A DNA stretch of 64,000 nt from an uncultured Elusimicrobia bacterium (GTDB taxonomy: Bacteria > Elusimicrobiota > Elusimicrobia > Elusimicrobiales > Elusimicrobiaceae). Each line of letters begins with the position of its first letter. Position 1 is the first letter of the stretch. Below, in pieces: positions 33,215-41,822 of this stretch. The translations under genes were made by a program, and so were the position numbers. The stretch is taken from the NCBI GenBank assembly GCA_945913025.1, contig CAMECJ010000002.1, positions 124,001 to 188,000 on the forward strand. Direction: 5' to 3'. Under the pieces are notes generated by a model. That model searched no databases. It saw only the letters and a program-made list of their open reading frames with translations, and was not told the origin of the DNA.

Positions 33215-34456
33215 TTATTTTGTAAACAATTTCTTTTGCTCCGACGATAAAACCTCCCAAAAATCTTCTTTCTGCCGCGCCAAAACGCTCACAAAAACAA
33301 GCGCGCCGAATAAAAACAAAAGCCCTTCCAGCATCGGCGCAAGTCCGCCCGCGTGTATCCACGCGGCCAAGCCCAATACACACACGCTTTCCACCGCATA
33401 CGTCAGCGCCGCAAACAATCCCAATGTTTTGCTTCTTCGTTCAGGCGAAGTCCGCAGCAAAATAACGCTCTTTATCATCGCCAAAAACGCGCCGAACGGC
33501 AGCCCGCATAACGATGTCGCCCCCAGCACCACCCAAGCGGGAAGCGGAAAATATAACACCGCCACCGATAAAAAATATCCCAAATAATTAAACGTCAGCA
33601 ATTTGAAAAAAGTAAATCTTTCCGCGCGGGCGGCAAATACGAACGCGCCCAGAAACGCGCCGAGACCAAACGATGCGCCGAGCAGACCCAAATAAACCGA
33701 CGAAAATCCGCGTTCATAAATATAGGTAGGCAATAAAACTAACTCCCAAGACTGCCCCAAAATAAACGTCGGCACGGTAAACAGAATGGGCAGCCACAGC
33801 ATACGGTCGGCGCGGACGGCCCGCCACACTTCCCCGTACGACGGCGACGCGCGCAGCTGACGCGGTTTACGGTGCGAAAACATCACAAGGCACAGCGTCA
33901 CGATGAGCGCGCAGAATACGGCGCACCACACCCAAGCGGCCAGCAGCCCGTACAAGGCAATTACCGCGCCGCACAGCACCGGCCCCAACACGGACATGAA
34001 CCCGTCAAACGCCTCCACCAACCCTGCTGTTTTGGACAGCGGTACGCCCGCATAGCGCGAAAACGTGGGCGACAACGCCGTACGCGCCAATTCCGCCGGC
34101 GCATCAAACACGGAGCTGATAAAAACAATTCCCCCCACCAAACAAGGATAATCCTTGCCGAAAAAAATCAATACGGGAATGGAAGACAGGAGCAAAAACT
34201 GGACCGCTTCACACGAAAGCATGGCTTTAGAACGGCCGATTTTTTCAATAAACCGCGCGCCGAAAACGGCTGAAAAGATATTGGGCAGGAGCGAACAGAA
34301 CCCCACAAATCCCGTCCACAGCACGCTGCCGGTGGAGGACAACACATACCACGGCAGCAAAAGCTGCATAAACTGGTTCGTCAGCGACGACAGCGCATTC
34401 GTCGCCAAAATCAGCCGAAGCGGCGTTTTTACGGAATTTTTAGTGCTATTTAGCAT
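33215..34456 (-). CDS. Major facilitator superfamily transporter
   Basis: 413 residues with about 12 hydrophobic segments. The first loop has FGARFIEKIGRSKAML, which resembles the MFS motif A (GxLaDrxGRkxxl). It is related to the EntS/MFS_3 exporters that carry macrolides or enterobactin, but the substrate cannot be inferred. It diverges from the dnaJ-like gene with about 50 bases between starts. tRNA-Asn lies downstream on the same strand. Confidence 0.82.
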   Translation of the reverse strand: MLNSTKNSVKTPLRLILATNALSSLTNQFMQLLLPWYVLSSTGSVLWTGFVGFCSLLPNIFSAVFGARFIEKIGRSKAMLSCEAVQFLLLSSIPVLIFFGKDYPCLVGGIVFISSVFDAPAELARTALSPTFSRYAGVPLSKTAGLVEAFDGFMSVLGPVLCGAVIALYGLLAAWVWCAVFCALIVTLCLVMFSHRKPRQLRASPSYGEVWRAVRADRMLWLPILFTVPTFILGQSWELVLLPTYIYERGFSSVYLGLLGASFGLGAFLGAFVFAARAERFTFFKLLTFNYLGYFLSVAVLYFPLPAWVVLGATSLCGLPFGAFLAMIKSVILLRTSPERRSKTLGLFAALTYAVESVCVLGLAAWIHAGGLAPMLEGLLFLFGALVFVSVLARQKEDFWEVLSSEQKKLFTK

Positions 34457-34507
34457 ATTGCATCCTAGAAAAAATTATATAAAATGATAACTGTAAAGGG
34501 GGATTTT

Positions 34508-35476
34508 ATGGCAGAGTATAAAGACTATTATAAAATTTTGGGCGTAAATAAAAACGCCTCGGACGCAGAAATCAAAAAAGCGTTTAAAAGTATGGCGCGC
34601 AAATACCATCCGGATATGCATCCGGAATCGGAAAAAGCCAAAATGACCGAAAAATTTAAGGACATCAACGAGGCTTATACCGTCCTGTCCGATAAACAAA
34701 AACGCACCATTTACGATCAGGTCGGCGAGCAAGGCTACCAGGATTACGCCCGCGGCGGGGGCACATCGTCCCGCACGCGCGCCGGCGGAGCCAACCCGTA
34801 CCAACAATATCAGCAATACTCCTACGGCGGCGGGCAGGACTTTGGCGGTTTTGGCGGAGCGCAGGGCTTCTCCTCCGGCGGAGGCAACGCGGATTTCAGC
34901 GATTTTTTCCAAAGCATTTTCGGCGGAATGGGCGGCGGCGGGTTTGCCGGATTCGGGCAGAATTTCGGCCGCAGCGCAGCCTCAGGCCAAGCGGCGGGCG
35001 ACGTGGAAGCCGAACTGGCCCTTAACTTGGAGGACGCCCACCGCGGCGGCAACATGCAGCTGACGCTGCCTAGCGGACGCACGGTGACGGTTAAATTTCC
35101 GGCCGGCGTAAGCGAAGGCAAAAAAATCAAACTCAAAGGAATGGGCAATCCCACGCGGCGCGGCAACGGAGACTTGTATTTAATCATCAAAATCCGCCCG
35201 CACGCGATGTTCCGCCTGGAAGGAGAGAATTTACACGTTCCCGTGACCATTATGCCGTGGACGGCGGCCTTGGGCGGTACGATTTTCGTGCCTACTTTGG
35301 ACGGCCCCGTTAAAGTAAAAATTCCGGCCGGCACGCACAACGGCAAAAAGCTCAAACTAAGCGGCAAGGGACTCAGCGCAAAAGGCAGCCTGTACGTTAC
35401 GCTGACGATAGACGTCCCCCGCACGCTGACGCGGGAACAAAAAGAGCTGTTCACACGCTTGGCGCAAACCGCTTAA
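34508..35476 (+). CDS. cbpA: DnaJ-class co-chaperone (CbpA-like, no zinc finger)
   Basis: 322 residues from the ATG at 34508 (GGGGG site; an in-frame ATG at 34484 precedes the ribosome site). The J domain ([22 protein letters not shown]) has the HPD triad at 34-36. A Gly/Phe-rich linker (about 85-160) and DnaJ C-terminal substrate domains ([35 protein letters not shown]) follow. The CxxCxGxG zinc repeats of DnaJ are absent, as in CbpA. It would stimulate DnaK; no dnaK or grpE is near. Confidence 0.88.
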   Translation: MAEYKDYYKILGVNKNASDAEIKKAFKSMARKYHPDMHPESEKAKMTEKFKDINEAYTVLSDKQKRTIYDQVGEQGYQDYARGGGTSSRTRAGGANPYQQYQQYSYGGGQDFGGFGGAQGFSSGGGNADFSDFFQSIFGGMGGGGFAGFGQNFGRSAASGQAAGDVEAELALNLEDAHRGGNMQLTLPSGRTVTVKFPAGVSEGKKIKLKGMGNPTRRGNGDLYLIIKIRPHAMFRLEGENLHVPVTIMPWTAALGGTIFVPTLDGPVKVKIPAGTHNGKKLKLSGKGLSAKGSLYVTLTIDVPRTLTREQKELFTRLAQTA

Positions 35477-35487
35477 ACGCGGAGACT

Positions 35488-35517
35488 AAAAAACGCGGTC
35501 AAACGGCTGCGTTTTTA
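35488..35517 (+). terminator. Terminator after the cbpA-like gene
   Basis: AAAAAACGC/GCGTTTTT stem closing a 12-base loop, ending in a T run. Confidence 0.6.
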
Positions 35518-35568
35518 TACAACCGTAAAAAGTATAATATGAATACGTTTTAACAAGGAGAATTTAAT

Positions 35569-35967
35569 ATGACTACCATTACTTGCACATATACGGGCGA
35601 CGGAGAAACCAAACTCGTCCACGGCCCGACCGGCTCTGTTCTGGAAACCGACCTTCCGCCCGACAACGGCGGTAAAGGGCGCCGTTTTTCTCCCACGGAT
35701 TTACTGGCCTCGGCTTTTGCTTCATGCATACTGACGATTATGGGTAAAATGGCCGCTGTACGCAAAGAAAATTTTGCGGGAACCCACATCTCTATTGATA
35801 AAGTGATGGCTGACAAACCGCGCCGCGTAGCCGAATTTGTATTGGACATTACGTTTCCCGCCCACTTTACCGACGAGCAGAAGAAACTGTATCTTTCCGC
35901 CGTCAATACGTGCCCCGTCCACCAAACGCTCCATCCGGACGTAAAAGTGACGGTCAACGTCAAATAA
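35569..35967 (+). CDS. OsmC family protein (YhfA/OsmC-like)
   Basis: 132 residues with an AAGGAG ribosome site. It has the OsmC fold blocks RFSPTDLLASAFASCILTIMG and VNTCPVHQTLHPDV, the latter holding the second reactive cysteine. By family it reduces organic peroxides. Own promoter region and terminator (35982-36012) make it monocistronic. Confidence 0.86.
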   Translation: MTTITCTYTGDGETKLVHGPTGSVLETDLPPDNGGKGRRFSPTDLLASAFASCILTIMGKMAAVRKENFAGTHISIDKVMADKPRRVAEFVLDITFPAHFTDEQKKLYLSAVNTCPVHQTLHPDVKVTVNVK

Positions 35968-35981
35968 CCGCTCTGTGTGAC

Positions 35982-36012
35982 AAATCCCCGACGGCCCAAG
36001 TCGGGGATTTTT
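35982..36012 (+). terminator. Terminator after the OsmC gene
   Basis: AAATCCCCGAC/GTCGGGGATTT stem followed by TTTA. Confidence 0.8.
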
Positions 36013-36088
36013 ATGGCTTTACCGTTATTTTGTAATATTTTAGAAATTCCTGCGTATTAATAGATGACGGCTCCAAACAGGAACGCTT

Positions 36089-36586
36089 ATGAATTTTGAG
36101 GATTATTATAATACCTTCTTTACGCGCGTGTACAACTATGCACGGTACCGTTCTTCCGGCCCGCAGGAGGCCGAAGATTTAACCTCGTGCATCTTTGAAA
36201 AATTGTACCAACGCTTTGAAGAGTATAATCCGCAAAAAGCGACGTTGGAAGTATGGACGTTTATGCTGGCCGGCAGCGCGGCGGCGGACTATTTCAGACG
36301 CAAAAAAATCCGCCGTTTTTTCTCGCTGAGCACGGAGCAGGAGGCCGAAATCCCCTCAGGCGAAACGGCAGCCGGCGCGTTGGAACAAGCCGAAGCCGAA
36401 CAACAGCTGCACCACGCCCTCCTTAAGCTGACGGATAAAGAGCGGGAAATTGTCAACCTGCATTTTTACCAACGGCTGAAACAGCGCGAAATCGCCGCCG
36501 CAACGGGCATGACGCCAAGCAATGTGGGCGTTATCCTGCACCGATCCGCCAAAAAATTAAAGCAGTTTTTAGAAAACGGAATATGA
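36089..36586 (+). CDS. ECF-type RNA polymerase sigma factor
   Basis: 165 residues. Sigma region 2 is visible in NYARYRSSGPQEAEDLTSCIFEKLYQRF with the aromatic WTFMLAGSAAADYFRRKK end. Region 4 is LTDKEREIVNLHFYQRLKQREIAAATGMTPSNVGVILHRSAKKLKQFL, a helix-turn-helix. There is no region 3, as expected for group 4 sigmas. The stop overlaps the next start by 4 bases, and that product is a short membrane protein, so the pair looks like a sigma with its membrane regulator. The target may include the downstream repeat protein. Confidence 0.88.
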   Translation: MNFEDYYNTFFTRVYNYARYRSSGPQEAEDLTSCIFEKLYQRFEEYNPQKATLEVWTFMLAGSAAADYFRRKKIRRFFSLSTEQEAEIPSGETAAGALEQAEAEQQLHHALLKLTDKEREIVNLHFYQRLKQREIAAATGMTPSNVGVILHRSAKKLKQFLENGI

Positions 36587-36885
36587 AAAGAACAGCAGCC
36601 TGTAAAGAACTTCAAGCGGGGTTTACGCCGCTTCCCAATTCCCGCACGCGCGTATGGAACCGTTTGCAAACCAAGCGCCGCGGGATAGGGGAGCGTCCCG
36701 CCGTGCGTTGGGCGTTTGCCGCGTGCGTAACGCTGATTACCGTTTGGATCGCAGCCGTTTGGACGCCCCGAAGCAGGGAACCGATGCGGGCCGCGCTTAT
36801 CGCCACCGCCTCTTTCAACCAGCGTTACGGCGAAGCCGGACCGCGCGGGCAGGAATACAACCCGCATTATATTCCGTTTCAATAA
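36583..36885 (+). CDS. Small single-pass membrane protein, candidate anti-sigma factor
   Basis: 100 residues. A basic cytoplasmic N-terminus of about 42 residues is followed by one membrane segment (WAFAACVTLITVWIAAVW) and a 40-residue outer tail. There is no recognisable anti-sigma zinc motif. The role is inferred from the 4-base overlap with the sigma gene and the common sigma/anti-sigma order; it may instead be a small envelope protein. The outer tail ends in GQEYNPHYIPFQ with no domain assignment. Confidence 0.55.
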   Translation: MKRTAACKELQAGFTPLPNSRTRVWNRLQTKRRGIGERPAVRWAFAACVTLITVWIAAVWTPRSREPMRAALIATASFNQRYGEAGPRGQEYNPHYIPFQ

Positions 36886-36898
36886 AAAGGAGAAAATT

Positions 36899-37711
36899 AT
36901 GATTAGAACAATAACCCTTGCCGTTGTAACCGTGCTGGCGCTGCCCTTGTTTGTATTGGCCGCCCAATTAGAGGACTGCCAAAACGCCTTCCCGCGCGAA
37001 AAACTGAGTCTGACACAAGACGACACAAATCTCCCCTTTGAAAACGACCCGAATGTATTGGGCCAATGGGAAACCGTGGATTTTGTAAAATCGCCGGACA
37101 AATTTACGCCGGCCGCGCCCCGCTACACACCGGAAGATTTATTTTTAAAAGAAATGATTTTCCTGCCGGAAGGAAGAATGGCCGGTTCCCCCCAAACGTG
37201 GACGAAAGGTTTTGTGCTGCATGAGGGCGACCGGACCGCTTCCGCCTACGAAATTAAAAAAATAGACGGACAAGAATATATGTTCTTGGAATGGAAAAGC
37301 GGAGATTACACTTGTTTGGGCCGCAAACCGTACTATTACGTTTTAAAAAAATCCGCCGACTTGCGCACAGACGACGTCAACCTGCCGTTTAAAAACGATA
37401 AAAAAGTATTGGGCAAATGGCGCGCAGTGGATTTTGTGTTTAAACCGGAGGACTTTACGCCCGAACAAAAATACTGGCGCGGAGATTTATATTTAAAAAC
37501 GCTTACCTTCCTTCCTAAAGGCAAAACGCCGATGTCGCCCGCCATTACGTGGACGAATGGTTTTGTACTGCACCACGGAGATAAAACGGCCTCCGCATAC
37601 AAAATCAAAAAAATCAACGGGAAAGAATATCTGTTTTTTGAATGGAAGAGCGGAGATTACCTCTTTCGCGGTGAAAAACCCGCCTACTACGTGTTAGAAC
37701 GCGCCCAATAA
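36899..37711 (+). CDS. Secreted protein with two BlaR1-associated repeats
   Basis: 270 residues with a signal peptide (IRTITLAVVTVLALPLFVLAAQ). The mature part is a tandem duplication of about 110 residues: DDTNLPFENDPNVLGQW...KSGDYTCLGRKPYYYVLK and DDVNLPFKNDKKVLGKW...KSGDYLFRGEKPAYYVLE. From memory this repeat is found at the C-terminus of BlaR1/MecR1-like M56 sensor proteins and in small secreted proteins; its ligand is unknown. AAGGAG site; 13 bases after the small membrane gene, so probably one operon with the ECF sigma factor. Terminator at 37716-37752. Confidence 0.7.
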   Translation: MIRTITLAVVTVLALPLFVLAAQLEDCQNAFPREKLSLTQDDTNLPFENDPNVLGQWETVDFVKSPDKFTPAAPRYTPEDLFLKEMIFLPEGRMAGSPQTWTKGFVLHEGDRTASAYEIKKIDGQEYMFLEWKSGDYTCLGRKPYYYVLKKSADLRTDDVNLPFKNDKKVLGKWRAVDFVFKPEDFTPEQKYWRGDLYLKTLTFLPKGKTPMSPAITWTNGFVLHHGDKTASAYKIKKINGKEYLFFEWKSGDYLFRGEKPAYYVLERAQ

Positions 37712-37715
37712 GCCT

Positions 37716-37752
37716 TTTTGCCCGCACGTTGTTTGCCGCGTGCGGGCAAATT
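37716..37752 (+). terminator. Terminator after the sigma/repeat-protein operon
   Basis: TTTTGCCCGCACG/CGTGCGGGCAAA stem with an 8-10 base loop. Confidence 0.75.
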
Positions 37753-37768
37753 TATATAATAAGGGTAT

Positions 37769-39154
37769 ATGGCAAAAATCAACTGGCGCGAAGCATACGC
37801 CAAAACAAAAGAATTTATTCAGGTTTCCTTCAAAAAATATACGCTGTTTTTGGTGCATTTGACGCCGCACCAAAATATTGCGCAAACGGTTCTTTCCTAT
37901 ACCATTTTAGGCTGGATTATCCTTTCTCTGCCGTTTATGAACACGACGGACGTGTCGTTTTTGGACAATCTGTTTACCTCCGCCTCCGCCGTTTCCACAA
38001 CGGGACTCAACAGCGTCAATTTTGCAGATTCCTATACATTTTTAGGCAAACTGGTGGTGTTAATCCTCATCCAAATCGGCGGGGTGGGATATATGACGTT
38101 TTCCTCGTTTGTGTATTTGTCTTTTTCCGAGCGGCACCGCCTGCGTAAATACCAGCAGGAAAATGTATCCGCCGAAGTTTCGCTGCCCAAGACGTTAAAA
38201 CTGTCCGATTTTTTATGGGCCGCTATGGTATTTACAGCCGTGGCGGAAATGATCGGCGCGGTATTTTTGTTTAATTATTTCCGTCATAACAATTACGGCA
38301 TTTTTGACGCCGCGTGGTACAGCGTTTTTCACAGCGTATCGGCGTTTTGTACGGCAGGCTTCTCGCTCTGGAATAACAGTTTGGAAAACTTTGCCGACAG
38401 CAAGACGATGAATATCGTCATTTCCTGCTTGGCGCTTTCCGGCGCAATGGGTTTTATTGTGGTGACGGACGTATTTAATTTCATCCGCCGCAAATCCAAG
38501 CAAATTTCGTTTACCACCAAAATTATCGTCATTACCACGGTGTGTATGGTGGCTTTCGGCACTTTTACGCTGTTCGTTACCACCCCCGGGATGACGCTGT
38601 TGGAAGCCTTTTTTCAGTCCGCCAACGCGATGACCACCGCAGGATTTAACACCGTGAGCGTGGGTGGATTATCCTCGTGTGCGCTACTTATTTTAATCCT
38701 TTTAATGAACATCGGAGGATCCCCCTCCGGTACGGCGGGCGGAATGAAAACCACCACATTTTGCAGTATGCTCGCCATTATGTATAACCGCTTGCGGTTG
38801 AATACGCGCGTGGAGTTCTTGGGCCGAAGGTTTCCGCTGCTGCGTTTGTATGCGGCCACCTCTATGTTTTTGGTATATGCGTTCTTTTTGTTTGTCAGCG
38901 TGTTTTTGCTGACATGGACAGAAGACTTGCCGTTTATCGGCCTTGTGTTTGAATCTTCCGCCGCGCTGGGTACGGCGGGGCTGTCTACGGGGCTTACCTC
39001 CCAATTATCCGCGCTTGGAAAACTAATCATCATCGCCACGATGATTGTGGGACGTATCGGCGTAGTTACCTTCGGGATGGCGCTCTTGGGCCACGATAAG
39101 GACGAAGAAGAAGAGGAGAATAAGCCCGTCAAAACCGAGGACGTGGCGGTATAG
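37769..39154 (+). CDS. ktrB: Potassium uptake channel subunit (KtrB/TrkH family)
   Basis: 461 residues with four pore repeats. Selectivity-filter-like turns are SAVSTTGLNSV, SAFCTAGFSLW, NAMTTAGFNTVSVGG and AALGTAGLSTG. The repeat contexts, such as IGGSPSGTAGGMKTTTF, match the KtrB/TrkH superfamily. The C-terminus is an acidic cytoplasmic stretch (KDEEEEENK). It should import K+ with sodium or proton coupling and need a KtrA/TrkA RCK regulator, which is not present in the window. rimO follows after 8 bases. Confidence 0.88.
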   Translation: MAKINWREAYAKTKEFIQVSFKKYTLFLVHLTPHQNIAQTVLSYTILGWIILSLPFMNTTDVSFLDNLFTSASAVSTTGLNSVNFADSYTFLGKLVVLILIQIGGVGYMTFSSFVYLSFSERHRLRKYQQENVSAEVSLPKTLKLSDFLWAAMVFTAVAEMIGAVFLFNYFRHNNYGIFDAAWYSVFHSVSAFCTAGFSLWNNSLENFADSKTMNIVISCLALSGAMGFIVVTDVFNFIRRKSKQISFTTKIIVITTVCMVAFGTFTLFVTTPGMTLLEAFFQSANAMTTAGFNTVSVGGLSSCALLILILLMNIGGSPSGTAGGMKTTTFCSMLAIMYNRLRLNTRVEFLGRRFPLLRLYAATSMFLVYAFFLFVSVFLLTWTEDLPFIGLVFESSAALGTAGLSTGLTSQLSALGKLIIIATMIVGRIGVVTFGMALLGHDKDEEEEENKPVKTEDVAV

Positions 39155-39162
39155 AGGAGTGT

Positions 39163-40449
39163 ATGAAATTTTATTTAATCAGTTTGGGCTGCCCCAAAAA
39201 CTTAACCAACAGCGAAGAATTTTCCGCCCGCCTTTTAGCCAAAGGCCACGAAATGGTTTTTACCCCCGAAGAAGCGGACGAAATTATCATCAATACCTGC
39301 GGATTTATTGATTCCGCCGTGCAGGAAGCCAAGGGAGAAATCCGCTGGGCGTTAGCGCAAAAAAAAGCGGGTGTCGTCAAAAAAGTGGCCGTTACGGGGT
39401 GCTTGGTAGAACGGTTTAAAGAAACTGTGGCAAAAGAATTTCCGGAGATTGACACGCTGTTTTCCATTTCCGCACAGGAAACCGTGGAAGAAGCGCTTAC
39501 AAAACAAGGTGTTATTTTGGAACCTCTTTCAAAATCCCTGTATCTGCCGGAATACAAAATGAGTTTAACGGCCCCGCACACTGCCTATTTAAAAGTGGCC
39601 GACGGCTGCAACAACCGCTGCGCCTATTGCACCATTCCGTTTATCCGCGGCGCATACCGTTCAAAACCGATGGAGGACATACTGCGCGAGGCTGAACTAA
39701 TGACGCAAAACGGCGTAAAAGAAATTTCACTTATTGCACAGGACACCACCTCGTACGGAACAGATTTATACGGCAAGCCGCGCCTGACGGAATTGCTGGA
39801 AAAACTGCTTAAAATCCGCGGGCTCGGCCGGCTGCGCATTATGTACGGCTATCCCCACCGCGTAACGAAAGAACTCGCGCGTTTAATGGCGGGAACGGAC
39901 AAAATTTTCCATTATCTTGACATTCCCCTCCAACACATCGCCGACCCCGTGTTAAAGCGGATGAACCGCCATTGTAACGCCGCGCAAATCCGCGCCACCC
40001 TGGATATGCTCAAAACCGAAGTGCCGGATATCTCACTGCGTACGAATTTTATTGTAGGATTTCCGCAGGAAACGGAAAAAGATTTTAACGAACTTCAACA
40101 ATTCGTCCAAGAATACGAGTTTGACAATATGGGCGTGTTTGAGTATTTCCGCGAACAAGGCACCGCCGCTTACGATATGGAACAAATCCCGCAGGAAATA
40201 AAAGCGGAACGCTCCGCAGCGCTGGTGGAAACGCAAAGCCGCGTGATAGACCGCATTAACAAACGGTTGATCGGCACCACGTTAGAAGCGATTGCCGACG
40301 GGCCGGACTTCGGGCGCACCTATAAAGACGCGCCGGACATCGACGGCAAAGTAACGTTTACAAAACCGGTGGAAACGGGGCGTATTTTTAAAGCCCGCGT
40401 GGTGGCGGCGGAAGGTTACGAACGCAAACTGGAACCGCTGGCAGATTAA
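39163..40449 (+). CDS. rimO: Ribosomal protein S12 methylthiotransferase RimO
   Basis: 428-residue radical-SAM methylthiotransferase acting on an aspartate of ribosomal protein S12. The start YLISLGCPKNLTNSE is characteristic of RimO as opposed to MiaB. Auxiliary cluster cysteines are C10, C46 and C80. The radical-SAM motif is C149, C153 and C156 (DGCNNRCAYC). The TRAM domain is at the end. Weak stem-loop downstream. With miaB at 1010, the window holds two paralogous methylthiotransferases, which is normal. Confidence 0.94.
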   Translation: MKFYLISLGCPKNLTNSEEFSARLLAKGHEMVFTPEEADEIIINTCGFIDSAVQEAKGEIRWALAQKKAGVVKKVAVTGCLVERFKETVAKEFPEIDTLFSISAQETVEEALTKQGVILEPLSKSLYLPEYKMSLTAPHTAYLKVADGCNNRCAYCTIPFIRGAYRSKPMEDILREAELMTQNGVKEISLIAQDTTSYGTDLYGKPRLTELLEKLLKIRGLGRLRIMYGYPHRVTKELARLMAGTDKIFHYLDIPLQHIADPVLKRMNRHCNAAQIRATLDMLKTEVPDISLRTNFIVGFPQETEKDFNELQQFVQEYEFDNMGVFEYFREQGTAAYDMEQIPQEIKAERSAALVETQSRVIDRINKRLIGTTLEAIADGPDFGRTYKDAPDIDGKVTFTKPVETGRIFKARVVAAEGYERKLEPLAD

Positions 40450-40456
40450 TAATGCA

Positions 40457-40486
40457 CAAAAGTTCTGCTAATCTTGGAACTTTTTG
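40457..40486. terminator. Bidirectional hairpin between rimO and pilin D
   Basis: CAAAAGTTC/GAACTTTTTG stem with a 10-11 base loop between two convergent genes. Confidence 0.55.
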
Positions 40487-40494
40487 ATTTCCGG

Positions 40495-40983
40495 CTAATT
40501 AATTAAATAATATCCGTTTCCGATACTGCTTCCGAAAGAACGGCAGATATAATGTTGTTGTTCGGTATAAGCAATACACCACCGTTGTCCGGCCAGTTGC
40601 TGTGGACCTCTTAATAAATAAAATTCTAAATAGGGCCCTTTTGGACTGCTGCCATAACAAGAAGTCGTTACACTGCTTCCTCTGCCGTCGGCGCAGGAAT
40701 ACTCATATCCCCCTTGATTACGGGTATTAGGCACCGTTATATCCAGTTCATCCAATTGCGCCGTATAATATCCATTGGCCATATAGTAACGTTCCTGCGC
40801 CTCCGTAATGGCCTTTAATCCCATTATTCCTTGTACCGCTCTAGATTTTGCCACCGCTCTAGTATATTGAGGTAACGCAACTGCGGACAAAACACCGATA
40901 ATTAAAACAACAACCAGCAACTCTATAAGCGTAAATCCGGCATTCTTATCCCCGTAAGGAGAATTTTGATTAATTTTGTTCAT
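40495..40983 (-). CDS. Type IV pilin-like protein (pilin D)
   Basis: 162 residues. The leader MNKINQNSPYGDKNAG is 16 residues, then [16 protein letters not shown] and ALPQYTRAVAKSRAVQG. The C-terminal half carries cysteines in YSCADGRG, TSCYGSS, RWCIAY and YICRSFG; the last is the group's C-[KR]-x-[LF]-G motif. The -10 of its poly-T promoter ends 7 bases before the ATG, so the message would be leaderless. No ribosome site is visible. Unlike the other minus-strand pilins there is no palindrome in front. Confidence 0.88.
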   Translation of the reverse strand: MNKINQNSPYGDKNAGFTLIELLVVVLIIGVLSAVALPQYTRAVAKSRAVQGIMGLKAITEAQERYYMANGYYTAQLDELDITVPNTRNQGGYEYSCADGRGSSVTTSCYGSSPKGPYLEFYLLRGPQQLAGQRWCIAYTEQQHYICRSFGSSIGNGYYLIN

Positions 40984-40989
40984 ATGTAA

Positions 40990-41016
40990 AATGTATCAAA
41001 AAAAAAAACGGGTCAA
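40990..41016 (-). promoter_or_regulatory. Poly-T spacer promoter of pilin D
   Basis: Minus strand: TTGACC, CG, a run of 11 T, GA, TACATT; the spacer is 15 nt. The predicted transcription start falls on or next to the ATG. Confidence 0.6.
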
Positions 41017-41084
41017 GCCCTCATAATACTTAACCCATTTCTACCAAAAAACGCTTTTCGTTTAGATTATGGTATGATAGAAAT

Positions 41085-41822
41085 ATGACCTACGCTTTCA
41101 AAAATACTTATTTTTCCGCCGTTTCAGCCGTTTTGGCAAAAATAGAGCAGACCCAAATGCCTGCATTGGAAGAAGCGGCGCGCCTGACTGCCGACGCTTT
41201 GGCAAACGACGGCATCATTCATACGTTTGGCTGCGGACACAGCGCCAGCGCAGCCGTCGAACCTTTTCACCGCAGCGGCTGTTTCGCCGCCGTAGATGCT
41301 ATTTTGGATATTGGACTAATGTTCCACAACGGGGCCGCTTGCGCCACCGCGCTGGAAAGAACGGAAGGATATGCGGATACCGTTCTTATGCGCCATACGT
41401 TTCAGCCGCACGACATCCTTTTTATTTTTTCCAATTCCGGCCGAAACCCTGCGGGCGTAGACGCCGCTCTTTACGCCAAGAAAGCAGGCGTAAAAACCAT
41501 TGCCGTTACAGCAGCGGGTGCACACGCAAACAGTTCTTCCCGCCATTCAAGCGGACTTTTATTAAAAGATGCAGCCGATTTAACGCTAGACAACTGCTGC
41601 TCCTCCAACGAAACCGCTTTAGAAACAGCCGGTGTTCAAACGGGGCCCGTTTCTACCGTCGCGGCTTCGTGCTTGTTTCACGCGGTGCTCGTACGCGCTG
41701 CAGAGTTGTTGGCGGAAAAAGGAGCGGAACTGCCCGTCTACAAAAGCAGCAACGCAGGAGGGGACGCGCACAATGCCCGCCTGGAAGAAAAGTATCGGGG
41801 GAGGATTAAGCACTTAAAATGA
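41085..41822 (+). CDS. SIS-domain phosphosugar-binding protein (UPF0309-like)
   Basis: 245 residues with one sugar-isomerase (SIS) domain: IIHTFGCGHSASAAVEPF, LFIFSNSGRNPAGVDAALYAKKAG and VKTIAVTAAG make up the phosphosugar-binding loops. Members bind phosphorylated sugars as isomerases or regulators; the exact substrate is unknown. The stop overlaps the next start (ATGA), linking it to the membrane HExxH protein. N-acetylmuramate or amino-sugar metabolism is possible, but MurQ-specific motifs were not clearly seen. Confidence 0.75.
   Translation: MTYAFKNTYFSAVSAVLAKIEQTQMPALEEAARLTADALANDGIIHTFGCGHSASAAVEPFHRSGCFAAVDAILDIGLMFHNGAACATALERTEGYADTVLMRHTFQPHDILFIFSNSGRNPAGVDAALYAKKAGVKTIAVTAAGAHANSSSRHSSGLLLKDAADLTLDNCCSSNETALETAGVQTGPVSTVAASCLFHAVLVRAAELLAEKGAELPVYKSSNAGGDAHNARLEEKYRGRIKHLK

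Noticed and set aside
30075-35967. The two OsmC genes as a recent duplication
   Set aside because: Their sequences differ throughout and only the family cysteine blocks align.
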